DNA of 64,000 nt from NCBI RefSeq assembly GCF_014773395.1, contig NZ_JACXAF010000003.1:62001-126000 (forward strand), in the 5' to 3' direction. Under the pieces are notes generated by a model. The model worked only from the letters and a program-made list of their open reading frames with translations. It ran no database searches and had not been told where the DNA came from. Made by a program: the position numbers and the translations under genes. This DNA is from Neiella litorisoli. GTDB taxonomy: Bacteria; Pseudomonadota; Gammaproteobacteria; Enterobacterales; Neiellaceae. Positions 52,792 to 60,978 of the stretch are shown one piece after another; position 1 is the stretch's first letter, and each line of letters opens with the position of its first letter.

Positions 52792-53015
52792 TTTGTTGCT
52801 CCTAGTTAAACTGTCTTGAAAATAAAGGGCACAAGGCGTTAGCGAAGTAGCGTTGGCAACAAACCGATTAAGACAACGCTCAGTCGCCGTAAACACGTCC
52901 GTGTGGGCTCGGCGCTGGCTTCCATGCCAGCGACGCTTCGCTAACGTATTAATCAGTTCGTTACTCGGGTAAGTTTTTGCCTTGTGTGCTTTGTTCCTTG
53001 TTTGCCGTAGCCGAC
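52792..53015. repeat. ~220 bp structured repeat, copy 2
   Basis: Partner of copy 1. Arms CGTTAGCGAAG and CTTCGCTAACG are exact inverse, and ACAAACCGATTAA pairs with TTAATCAGTTCGTT. The order A-B-A'-B' means both pairs cannot nest. The core has CGCTGGC/GCCAGCG and ACACG/CGTGT hairpins. Its left edge is next to the start of the TonB_C gene; 53016-53091 holds a terminator. Confidence 0.8.
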
Positions 53016-53023
53016 ACCCCTAA

Positions 53024-53052
53024 CAAAAAAGCCGCCCAGAAAACTGAGCGGC
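53024..53052 (-). terminator. Intrinsic terminator after GH127 gene
   Basis: On the minus strand GCCGCTCAG and CTGGGCGGC form a stem (one G-T pair) with a TTTT loop, followed by TTTTTTG. Ends the GH127 transcript. Confidence 0.8.
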
Positions 53053-53091
53053 AAAGGTGTGGGGGGAAAGTAGGACAAGGTCCCTAGAACA

Positions 53092-55077
53092 CTACTTCCA
53101 AACAACCGGCATAAAGACGGTCATTTCGGCGTCGCCTCGGTTACTCCAGGCGAAGTAAGGAACCAGCTGCACACGCTGCTCGTTCCAAACGGGTTTCGTC
53201 ACAGCGCGGTACATGCTCTCTTTCTCGACTGGACGCAATAACAAGTTGGCATCAATGGTGGTAATGCCGCCAAGGAAATCAGTTTTATGGACTGCACTGA
53301 GATCAGCATCGCCTTCAATGTAGACGTCGAGGATCTCGGTGCCAGCTGGTAAGTCTGGGGACTCCACGCAGTAAACCAGCGGGCCGCGTTTAACCGCGAC
53401 TTGGCCACGGACTTCCTCAATGCGAGGATGGCCTTCGACGAAGGTGGCTTCCATTGGCATGTCGATCACAACCACATCACCAGCTTTCCACTCGCGGTTC
53501 AATACGGCATAGGTGCCTGGAATGGCCTCAATACCGGCTTTTTCGCCATTGATGGTAATTTCAGCACCAGCGGCCCAGCCCGGTACGCGCAAGCAGATGT
53601 CAAAGGCTGCTGATTTACACTCTTCAACGGTGAGTTTGACCAAGCCTTGCCATGGGTAGTCGGTATCTTGAGACAGTTTCAATGCTGTGCCGTCACGCAT
53701 GGTGGTGGCTAACTTGTTACCGCCATAGAGGTTCACGTAAACACCATTTTCAGCAATGCTGTACGCCCAACCTGACAGGTTAGAAATGGTCCGCACTAGG
53801 TTTGGTGGGCAGCAGAAGCATGATAGGTAGCCTTCGCGGTTTGGTGTCTCGGTGACATCGGCGTGGGCATCATAATCACGGGTGTTGTTGATCATCCGCA
53901 GCGGGTTGGCATAGAAATAGTGCTTACCGTCATCGCTGATGCCGGACAGGCCGCTGTTGTGCATGACCAATTCAATGATGTCGGCGTACTTGGCATCACC
54001 GTGAATACCGAGCATGCGGAAGCTGAACATGGCATTACACAAGTTGGCACAAGTTTCGTTATAGGCGGTTAGATTCGGCATCATGTAGTCGTCAATGAAG
54101 CCTTCTTCGATCATGTCGCGGTTAACTGACGCGCCATAGTGGGTCTGGCCGACTGCACCGGTGACGTACATTTTCTTTTGCGTCACGCTTTCCCACAGGC
54201 GATCGAGGGCTGTGATCAGCGCTTCTTCACCCGTCTCGGCGTAAACGTCAGCCGCACCGGCGTAGTAGTACAATGCCAATACCGCGTGACCAACGGGCGA
54301 GGTTTCTTCGCGCAGCGGCGTGCGTTCTTGGACCATGTCGCCAATCGGATAGCCGATAGTGGTCGAGTCGTGCTCGATTTCATAGGTGCCGCGGCGGTCA
54401 ATGAATTTCTGTGCCAGTTTCAGGTATTTGTCGTCGCCGACAGTGCGATACAGCTCGACCAAGCCCATGATTTGAGTTTGGTTAAAACCAAAGCGCTGGT
54501 AGTGCTTGGTATCTGGGAAGAAAATGGTGTAGAGCAGATCGGCGTGTTTAATTGCCAAATCGAGGAAGTTGCGCTGACCTGTCAAGCGATAGTGAGCACA
54601 GGCACTAATCAACAAGTGGCCAGTGTTGTACATCTCGTGATATTTACGGTTTTCGTAGCGGTCGGCATCGTCACGCAATTGGATCTGGGTTTGCAGATAA
54701 CCATCAGGCTCTTGCGCTTTGGCCAGAATCGCGATGTATTCATCCAACTCTTTGAGCAGTGACTCGTTTTTAGTCAGGGCATAGGCATAGGTTTTCGCTT
54801 CCATGAACTTGTAGAAGTCACCGTCATGCCAATACATACCTTTGTGTTCACCTTCTTTCATGCCAGCGGCAATTTTGAAGTTGTTCAGGGCATGACCAAT
54901 GTCGCCACACAACACATCTCCCATGTATGGGATCATGGTCTCAATGGCTTTCTGAGTCTTCTCAGCCCAGAATCCGTTGGTCCACTGACAGTCGCCAAAG
55001 TTGGTGGCCTTTAGCTTGACATGTGGGCTTGCAGAGTTCGCTACGATAGCTTTGTCTGTCACTTCAATCGCGCTCAT
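53092..55077 (-). CDS. GH127-family (DUF1680) glycosidase, possible 3,6-anhydrogalactosidase
   Basis: 661 aa, no signal peptide, so probably cytoplasmic. (alpha/alpha)6 barrel followed by beta domains. The GH127 zinc/nucleophile set is present: Glu341 and Cys343 (AYNETCANLCNAM) with Cys422-Cys423 in YLSCFCCPPNLVR. GH127 founders are beta-L-arabinofuranosidases. In Zobellia carrageenan regulons, GH127 members act as alpha-1,3-(3,6-anhydro)-D-galactosidases. The sulfatases, dgoK and dgoA nearby favour the second role (inference). GAGGTAAAAAC precedes the ATG. It follows the SMP-30-like gene on the same strand. Confidence 0.85.
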   Translation of the reverse strand: MSAIEVTDKAIVANSASPHVKLKATNFGDCQWTNGFWAEKTQKAIETMIPYMGDVLCGDIGHALNNFKIAAGMKEGEHKGMYWHDGDFYKFMEAKTYAYALTKNESLLKELDEYIAILAKAQEPDGYLQTQIQLRDDADRYENRKYHEMYNTGHLLISACAHYRLTGQRNFLDLAIKHADLLYTIFFPDTKHYQRFGFNQTQIMGLVELYRTVGDDKYLKLAQKFIDRRGTYEIEHDSTTIGYPIGDMVQERTPLREETSPVGHAVLALYYYAGAADVYAETGEEALITALDRLWESVTQKKMYVTGAVGQTHYGASVNRDMIEEGFIDDYMMPNLTAYNETCANLCNAMFSFRMLGIHGDAKYADIIELVMHNSGLSGISDDGKHYFYANPLRMINNTRDYDAHADVTETPNREGYLSCFCCPPNLVRTISNLSGWAYSIAENGVYVNLYGGNKLATTMRDGTALKLSQDTDYPWQGLVKLTVEECKSAAFDICLRVPGWAAGAEITINGEKAGIEAIPGTYAVLNREWKAGDVVVIDMPMEATFVEGHPRIEEVRGQVAVKRGPLVYCVESPDLPAGTEILDVYIEGDADLSAVHKTDFLGGITTIDANLLLRPVEKESMYRAVTKPVWNEQRVQLVPYFAWSNRGDAEMTVFMPVVWK

Positions 55078-55144
55078 GTTTTTACCTCTTGGTTATTTTT
55101 CAATGGCCAAATGGTTCACCAACCGCGGCCAAAAATCTTATTTG

Positions 55145-56194
55145 TTAGTTAAGTTCAATATATGAAACGGTGTATGGCTTGCTGTGTTTGCTGTTGCGAA
55201 TGCCTTTACCTTTCATTAAGTCAAAATTAGAGATGACCAGTTTGTTGCCATAGACGATTAGATCGGCTGGCTGATCAATCTGGCCATTGGAGCCGTCGTT
55301 GTCAGCGTAGTCGGCTAACAGCGTGACCACTCCATCAGGGCTGAGTTTAAAAATCTGGTTGAGGCCAAATCCGGCCATATATAGGTTGTCGTCGGCATCA
55401 AAGGCGATGCCATCAATACGGGTATCGTTGGGCAATTTCGCCAGCAATTCTTTGCCGGTGACCTTACCGTCCTTGTCCATGGTGAGGCGATAGACTTCGC
55501 TGTCGCCCAAATCGGCAGTGAACAACTCACCAGCTTTATTAAAGGCAAGGCCATCGAGACCAAATTTGATTGCCGGGTTGTCTGTTTCAGTATGAAAAAT
55601 CAGCTGGGCATCGCTTAATGTATTAGTCATTGCCAAATTGCGATCTGAGGCGTTGAAACGATAGATAGCGCTGGTAGTTTTAGCGGACTTCACCTTCGGC
55701 ATTTGCAGCTGAGTAATGTATATCTGCCCTTGGTGATAGCGCAGGCCATTGGGATTAATACCCGAAGCAATGACTTCGGTATTAACAATGTCGTTGCCAT
55801 CAAAAGTGAGTTTAAGAATACGGCCAAATTTTGGTCCGCGAGAATCACCCACATAAAGAGCACCGTGTTCATCGTAGGCAATGCCCATTGGGTTGGCTTT
55901 CTTTTTCAGGCCCAAGGTTGGCACTGTTGCCAGGTGACTGACTTCACCAGTCGGACTCAATGACAGTAATTCGCCCTGCAACTTATTATTGGCGAAGTTG
56001 GGGCAAGATAAGGTCAGCGAACCATTTGGCGCGATGGCAAAGGCATCGGGCGTGGGGCAGTTTGCCGGTAGTTCGGCGAATAGCTTCGCCGGTTGTAAAT
56101 TTGTTGCTTTTTCAACTTCAGTCGCGTCAACAGAGGGCAGCGATAAGCCCGCGATGAGCGCAATCAATCCAGCGTTAGGTAACAACTTTGTCAT
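55145..56194 (-). CDS. Secreted SMP-30/gluconolactonase-like beta-propeller protein
   Basis: 349 aa with a signal peptide (LIALIAGLSLPSVDA). Repeating blades such as NPMGIAYDEHGALYVGD, GINPNGLRYHQGQIYIT, FGLDGLAFNKAGELFTADLG and IDGIAFDADDNLYMAGFG give a six-bladed propeller with acidic metal-type positions (the Asn/Asp in NPNGL and DGIAFD). Cytoplasmic relatives open sugar lactones. A periplasmic version may hydrolyse a lactone made outside or bind a sugar. It is divergent from the MFS gene with the GntR palindrome between. Confidence 0.78.
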   Translation of the reverse strand: MTKLLPNAGLIALIAGLSLPSVDATEVEKATNLQPAKLFAELPANCPTPDAFAIAPNGSLTLSCPNFANNKLQGELLSLSPTGEVSHLATVPTLGLKKKANPMGIAYDEHGALYVGDSRGPKFGRILKLTFDGNDIVNTEVIASGINPNGLRYHQGQIYITQLQMPKVKSAKTTSAIYRFNASDRNLAMTNTLSDAQLIFHTETDNPAIKFGLDGLAFNKAGELFTADLGDSEVYRLTMDKDGKVTGKELLAKLPNDTRIDGIAFDADDNLYMAGFGLNQIFKLSPDGVVTLLADYADNDGSNGQIDQPADLIVYGNKLVISNFDLMKGKGIRNSKHSKPYTVSYIELN

Positions 56195-56259
56195 TATGTG
56201 ATCCCGAGATGATTGTTAACCAAGTTTTATAAACATGGCCCTTGAGTTTCAAAAACTTT

Positions 56260-56274
56260 AAACATAATATGTTT
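56260..56274. promoter_or_regulatory. GntR operator palindrome, site 1
   Basis: AAACATA-A-TATGTTT is a perfect 7-1-7 palindrome in the divergent gap between the SMP-30-like and MFS genes. Matching sites precede the gntR gene (59517) and the sulfatase operon (60584), so it is the best-conserved member of a regulon. Confidence 0.75.
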
Positions 56275-56309
56275 GAAATGATGTGATGTACATAGGTTTC
56301 TGACAAATT

Positions 56310-57878
56310 ATGAGAAAAAGTCCAGACAGTCTTGTGACCCAATACTCATTAATCGCCGCTTTCGGTGGTTTTGTGTTTGGGCTCGACGCCGCCAACATTT
56401 CCGGGGCGGTTCGTTTCGTCAGCTCCTTGTTTGAGCTCGATAGCATTCAACAGGGCACCGTTGTTGGCTGTGCTTTGTTAGGTGTTATTGTTGCTTTGCT
56501 ATTTACGGGCACCCTTTGTGAGCGCTTCGGTCGCGCCAAGGTGTTGCTAGGAATTGGCTTTGCCTACTCGTTGTCGTCGATTCTGTCGGCCACTGCGGTG
56601 AACTATGAAATGCTGATCGTGGGCCGCTTTATTGGTGGTGTGGCATTCGCTTCAATTACCGTCTCGGCCATGTACATCGGTGAAATCGCACCACCCGAGA
56701 GCCGTGGCAAGTTTGTCTCGGTGAACCAGTTCATGATTGGCCTCGGGTTGCTGCTTGCCTTTATCATCAACTACTTCCTCATTAAGTCGATGCCAAGCAT
56801 TAGCTGGATTGACAACACCAACGTGTGGCGGGTCATGCTCGGCGCTGAGCTGATTGCCAACGCCATTTGGGTGACGCTGTTACTGCGCATTCCTGAGTCG
56901 CCTCGCTGGTTGATCTCCAAGCATCGCGATGACGAAGCGCGCGAAGTGTTCAAGGTCATTGCCCATGACGACCAAGTTGACTCGCTGATGAGCGACGTTA
57001 AACAAAGTCTGCAAAAAGAAGACAAACTCGATACCGCCAAACAGCTCAAAGAATTGTTCAGTAAGCGGATGCGTTTTGTTCTGTTTATTGCTGTTTGTTA
57101 TGCCATTGTGCAGGGCGCGACGGGGATGAACGCGGTGTTGTTCTTCGCCCCGATGGTGTTTGAGCAGGTCGGCATGAGTGTTGAAGACACCTTCTTGCAG
57201 ACCATTGCCACCGGCGCTGTCGGTTTAGCTGCAACCCTCATTGCGATTGGTTTTGTAGAAAAACTAGGGCGTCGAATATTAACCATTGCCGGTTTGATTC
57301 TGGTGGTGTTATCCCACGGAGCGACATGGATGGGATTCAACCAAGCCAGTTACACCTTTGACGATAAGGCTATTGCTGCGATTGAAGTGCAGCTTGAGGC
57401 CCAAGGTATTGATGTTGCCAAGATCCAGCCATTTGTCGGTCAAACCTTTGATACTGATGTGGAGCTAAAGCAAGCGCTGGCCGCCAACTTTGATAAGAAA
57501 GAGTTTCCGTTGGTCAGTGGTTTGGTCATTAATGAAACCATTAGTGGCGTTAATGCAGCCTTAGTACTGTTTGGTATTTTCGGTTTCCTCGCGGCATTTA
57601 ACTTGTCGATTGGGCCGATTATGTGGGTATTGTTCTCGGAAATCTTCCCCAACTCAGTCCGCAGTGTTGCATTACCTTTTGCTGCCTTGGTGCAAACCAT
57701 TTCGTCGTGGAGCATCCAGCAATTCTTCCCATGGCAGCTCAATAACTTAGGGGTATCCACTATCTTCCTGATTTATGCCGGTTTGGGCCTCGCAGGTTTG
57801 ATTGTCATGTGGTTTGCTTTGCCGGAAACTAAGGGCAAAACCATTGAAGCAATTGAATTGGAATTGGCCAAGGCATAG
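56310..57878 (+). CDS. MFS sugar transporter (sugar porter family)
   Basis: 522 aa, 12 membrane helices. Sugar-porter signatures: ERFGRAKVLLGIG after helix 2, GRFIGGVAFASI, RIPESPRWLI after helix 6, and PETKGKT at the end. A ~70-residue loop between helices 8 and 9 (IEVQLEAQGIDVAKIQPFVG) is longer than usual. Imports a neutral monosaccharide or small sugar, probably galactose or anhydrogalactose given dgoK and dgoA downstream (inference). It starts 36 nt after the palindrome; the ribosome site is weak. Confidence 0.9.
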   Translation: MRKSPDSLVTQYSLIAAFGGFVFGLDAANISGAVRFVSSLFELDSIQQGTVVGCALLGVIVALLFTGTLCERFGRAKVLLGIGFAYSLSSILSATAVNYEMLIVGRFIGGVAFASITVSAMYIGEIAPPESRGKFVSVNQFMIGLGLLLAFIINYFLIKSMPSISWIDNTNVWRVMLGAELIANAIWVTLLLRIPESPRWLISKHRDDEAREVFKVIAHDDQVDSLMSDVKQSLQKEDKLDTAKQLKELFSKRMRFVLFIAVCYAIVQGATGMNAVLFFAPMVFEQVGMSVEDTFLQTIATGAVGLAATLIAIGFVEKLGRRILTIAGLILVVLSHGATWMGFNQASYTFDDKAIAAIEVQLEAQGIDVAKIQPFVGQTFDTDVELKQALAANFDKKEFPLVSGLVINETISGVNAALVLFGIFGFLAAFNLSIGPIMWVLFSEIFPNSVRSVALPFAALVQTISSWSIQQFFPWQLNNLGVSTIFLIYAGLGLAGLIVMWFALPETKGKTIEAIELELAKA

Positions 57879-57890
57879 GGAGCTGTTTAG

Positions 57891-58793
57891 ATGTCAATTG
57901 AAAATACCAACTACCTGATCCTCGACTGGGGAACCACCAACTTTCGTGCTTTTGCCATGTCGGCAGAGCACGAATTACTGGCCACGCAAGAACACCCGAT
58001 GGGGATCTTGCAAGTTGAGGACGGCAAATTCGCCGAATCGCTAGAGGCCATTTTAAAAGACTGGCTAACCAACTACAGCCAACTGCCGGTGTATATGGCC
58101 GGTATGATTGGCTCGCTCAAAGGCTGGGTCAATGTGGCTTATGCGCCAACGCCAGTGGGGGCGGGCGATCTGATTGCCAAGGCTCACCGCTTTACCCTGC
58201 CTTGGGGGCCTGAAGCCATCATCATGCCGGGCGTTAGCCACGAATATGAAGGCGATAAATACGATGTGATCCGCGGTGAGGAAGTGCAAGCCCTAGGCTT
58301 GGCGAAACTCATTGATGCCACCGATTACGAAGCGATTCTGCCGGGCACCCACAGTAAGCACTTGCTGTTTAAAGACGGTAAATTGTGGTCTTTTGCCAGC
58401 TTTCTAACGGGCGAGCTCTATTCAGTAATTTCCAATCACATGTTGCTTGGCCGCGACTTGCCGAAGCCATGCGGCGACGAACAAGCCTTTATCAAAGGCG
58501 TCGAAGATGGTCAGTCTGGTCCTTTTGCCAGCCGCTTGTTTTTGGCTTGGACCAATCGTTTATTCGAAAAGCTCAGCCGCGAGCAAATTCCAGATTACCT
58601 CTCGGGTTTGTTAATTGGCTTTGAATTGCGCGAATTAACCAGCAAAAAAGTCTACATCGTTGGTGGCGACACCTTATCAAGGCTTTATCAAAAAGCTGCC
58701 ACTTGTTTGGGTATTGAGGCGACCATTGCTGATGGTAACGCCTGTTTTCTTGCGGGCATGACCCGATTGATTGAGGATTTATCAAATGACTGA
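57891..58793 (+). CDS. dgoK: 2-dehydro-3-deoxygalactonokinase
   Basis: 300 aa. ASKHA-type start LDWGTTNFRAFAMS, GMIGSLKGWVNVAYAPTP and ILPGTHSKHLLF are the DgoK motifs. It phosphorylates 2-keto-3-deoxygalactonate to KDPGal in the cytoplasm, step three of the De Ley-Doudoroff galactose route and of 3,6-anhydrogalactose catabolism. GGGAGCTGTTTAG precedes the ATG, 12 nt after the MFS stop. Overlaps dgoA by 8 nt. Confidence 0.94.
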   Translation: MSIENTNYLILDWGTTNFRAFAMSAEHELLATQEHPMGILQVEDGKFAESLEAILKDWLTNYSQLPVYMAGMIGSLKGWVNVAYAPTPVGAGDLIAKAHRFTLPWGPEAIIMPGVSHEYEGDKYDVIRGEEVQALGLAKLIDATDYEAILPGTHSKHLLFKDGKLWSFASFLTGELYSVISNHMLLGRDLPKPCGDEQAFIKGVEDGQSGPFASRLFLAWTNRLFEKLSREQIPDYLSGLLIGFELRELTSKKVYIVGGDTLSRLYQKAATCLGIEATIADGNACFLAGMTRLIEDLSND

Positions 58794-59421
58794 TTGTGTG
58801 TCATTGGAAGGACACTTACCGCTGATCGCGATTATCCGCGGTGTCACCCCAGAGCAGGTGCTTAATGTTGCCGAGGTGCTGGTTGAAGAAGGCTTCACCA
58901 TGATTGAAGTGCCGCTCAATAGCCCTGATGCCTTGACCAGCATTGCCAAGCTGGTGGCCAAGTATGGTGACAAATATATTATTGGCGCTGGCACGGTGAC
59001 GACACCAGAGCTAGCCGAGCAGGTGATTGCCACTGGCGCTAATTTGGTGGTTACGCCGAACTTCAATGAGCAGGTGGTCAAGATGTCAGTTGCAGCGGGC
59101 TGTGCTACTTTCCCCGGAGTGGTGACACCAACCGAAGCCTTTGCCGCATTAGCCGCTGGCGCTACTGGGCTGAAGTTGTTCCCGATTTCAATGGTCGGCT
59201 TGGATGGTTTTAAAGCGTTGAAATCAGTGTTGCCAACGGACACCAAATGTTACCCAGTAGGCGGCGTCTCGCCATCGGTTGAAAGCATGAAGCCCTATGT
59301 CGACATTGGCGCAGATGGTTTTGGCTTAGGTTCGGCGTTGTATAAGCCTTCGATGACGCTGGAGCAAGTTCGCGCCAATGCCAGAGGGTATGTCACCAGT
59401 TTTAAAGAGTTGCTCGGTTAA
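58786..59421 (+). CDS. dgoA: 2-dehydro-3-deoxy-6-phosphogalactonate aldolase
   Basis: 211 aa from ATG at 58786 inside the dgoK end. Class I aldolase: PLIAIIRGVTPEQ, IEVPLNSPDA, Schiff-base Lys in TGLKLFPIS, PVGGVSP. EVPLNSP rather than EVTLRT marks DgoA rather than the KDPG aldolase Eda. It splits KDPGal to pyruvate and glyceraldehyde 3-phosphate. Confidence 0.94.
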   Translation: MTDCVSLEGHLPLIAIIRGVTPEQVLNVAEVLVEEGFTMIEVPLNSPDALTSIAKLVAKYGDKYIIGAGTVTTPELAEQVIATGANLVVTPNFNEQVVKMSVAAGCATFPGVVTPTEAFAALAAGATGLKLFPISMVGLDGFKALKSVLPTDTKCYPVGGVSPSVESMKPYVDIGADGFGLGSALYKPSMTLEQVRANARGYVTSFKELLG

Positions 59422-59516
59422 ATTTGCAACAACGTGGCTGATAGCAAATTTATTGATTTGATGCAGGTAACGAAGCTGTCTTAAATTAACGAATTATTAT
59501 ACTATTCAAAGTAATT

Positions 59517-59531
59517 AAAGATAATATGTTT
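59517..59531. promoter_or_regulatory. GntR operator palindrome, site 2
   Basis: AAAGATAATATGTTT differs from site 1 by one base. It sits ~32 nt before the gntR start, which fits autoregulation. Confidence 0.65.
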
Positions 59532-59562
59532 AATAGTCAGCAGAAAGATAAGATGTTTGCCG

Positions 59563-60303
59563 ATGAGTGAATTAGTTTATTACGATCTGAAGCGGTCGAC
59601 CAAAATGACCCCAAGTTTGTCGGTGCAAGTTGCCCGCGAACTGGGCCGTCGCATTGTTGCTGGCTCGATTGAGTCGGGCGCCTTGATTGACGACGAGAAT
59701 GCCTTGGCCGAGCGCTTCCAAGTGAGTCGCGTGGTTGTACGCGACGCGGTTAAAATTTTAGTTGGTAAAGGATTACTGGATGTTCGCCGCGGGATTGGCA
59801 CTAAAGTCCGACCACGTAATGAGTGGATTTTACTGGACGACGATGTCTTAGCCTGGCACATCACGGCAACCCCGCGTGCTGACTTTATTAACCAGTTGAT
59901 GGATATCCGCCTCGCCTTTGAGCCGAAAGCTGCTCGCTGGGCTGCCGAGCGCGCGACCGAAGAAGACATTGCTGAAATCGATAAAGCCTGCAAGGGCATG
60001 GAAGAAGAAACCGGCTCCATCGAGAAGTTTATCGTGGCCGATGCCTTGTTCCACAAAGCCATGTTGCGTGCCGCCCACAATGAGTTTCTTAATGCCATGG
60101 AAGGGGTGATTTACTCCGCCTTATTGGTGAGTGTGCGGATCACCAATCAAGACCCTCGCAAGAATAGTGACTCGGTTGCCTTCCATCGTGAAGTATACGA
60201 AGCGGTTGCGGCTGGTGATGGCGATAAGGCTGAGCAATTGACAGAAAAACTGTTGACCGACGCCATTCGTCGCCTCAAAGAGAACTTCAACGTCGAGCGT
60301 TAA
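59563..60303 (+). CDS. FadR-type GntR regulator of the galactan locus
   Basis: 246 aa from ATG at 59563; a TTG six nt earlier is less likely. Winged helix (about 15-80; DENALAERFQVSRVVVRDAV) and FCD effector domain (about 100-235) with metal-type His residues (DALFHKAMLRAAHNE, SVAFHREVYEAV). This subgroup (GntR/FadR, as DgoR) responds to sugar acids such as galactonate. Three matching palindromes around the locus are its probable sites. Confidence 0.88.
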   Translation: MSELVYYDLKRSTKMTPSLSVQVARELGRRIVAGSIESGALIDDENALAERFQVSRVVVRDAVKILVGKGLLDVRRGIGTKVRPRNEWILLDDDVLAWHITATPRADFINQLMDIRLAFEPKAARWAAERATEEDIAEIDKACKGMEEETGSIEKFIVADALFHKAMLRAAHNEFLNAMEGVIYSALLVSVRITNQDPRKNSDSVAFHREVYEAVAAGDGDKAEQLTEKLLTDAIRRLKENFNVER

Positions 60304-60329
60304 TCAGCCGCTGCACCAAGATTGAAACG

Positions 60330-60362
60330 AAACGGGAAGCCTTTTGGCTTCCCGTTTTTTTT
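60330..60362 (+). terminator. Strong intrinsic terminator after gntR gene
   Basis: AAACGGGAAGCC and GGCTTCCCGTTT form a 12 bp stem with a TTTT loop followed by Ts. It closes the MFS-dgoKA-gntR transcript. From there to 60583 no gene or clear signal is seen. Confidence 0.92.
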
Positions 60363-60583
60363 GTCCTAATGGAGTGGAATGATGAGCTTTACAAATCACT
60401 ACACTTGTTGCTGGTTTGTTAAATTGCCTAGCGTGCGACTCATTACTAAAACCAGCCAAAGCCACTCAAACCTGGTGTGATAACGGTATCAGCGAGCCAC
60501 CTTCACTATTTCATCGGTCTCACGGAATCAAAAATATTCGTTAACAAACTGTGCACTCGCGCATGAACTGCTGTTGAAAGCAT

Positions 60584-60598
60584 AAACATCATATGTTT
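60584..60598. promoter_or_regulatory. GntR operator palindrome, site 3
   Basis: AAACATCATATGTTT differs from site 1 by one base. It lies 78 nt before the small lipoprotein gene and upstream of both sulfatases, extending the regulon to the desulfation genes. Confidence 0.7.
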
Positions 60599-60675
60599 AC
60601 ATAGGTGTCACAATTAATCCTGCCGTAGTCGCAGGAACAAACCATAAAGAACAATGAGCATCGGAGTATTGAGCG

Positions 60676-60891
60676 ATGAATCAATTGGGGAGTAGTGGCA
60701 GTTTTGCCTTTGCCATCACCACAGCACTGTCGCTGTCGGCCTGTAACAACGTGGTGGCGGCTGAAACTGACGTGATTGATACACCATGCCAGCAAGTGGC
60801 CGCTGCAAACGGCGTCAACAATGACAATCGTTCGGCTGATTTCACTTTGGCTGGTACTGGATTACAGCTCGATTCAGAGATTTGCTTGTAA
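60676..60891 (+). CDS. Small putative lipoprotein of unknown function
   Basis: 71 aa. Hydrophobic run FAFAITTALSLSAC with lipobox Leu-Ser-Ala-Cys (Cys23), then a short acidic mature part with two more Cys. GGAGTATTGAGCG precedes the ATG. No family recognised. A terminator follows 25 nt after the stop, so it may be made in excess over the sulfatases or act as a leader ORF. Small size leaves some doubt that it is a real gene. Confidence 0.5.
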   Translation: MNQLGSSGSFAFAITTALSLSACNNVVAAETDVIDTPCQQVAAANGVNNDNRSADFTLAGTGLQLDSEICL

Positions 60892-60916
60892 CCGAATTAA
60901 ACAGGACAAATGAGTG

Positions 60917-60936
60917 GCACGACACCGTGCTTTTTT
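60917..60936 (+). terminator. Intrinsic terminator/attenuator before sulfatase genes
   Basis: GCACG-ACAC-CGTGC followed by six Ts: a compact rho-independent terminator between the 71-aa ORF and the first sulfatase. Sulfatase expression would need read-through or a separate promoter. Confidence 0.8.
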
Positions 60937-60978
60937 CAATAAGGCTTCCATAACTGGAGTCAACAAGAGCTTGCTTTC

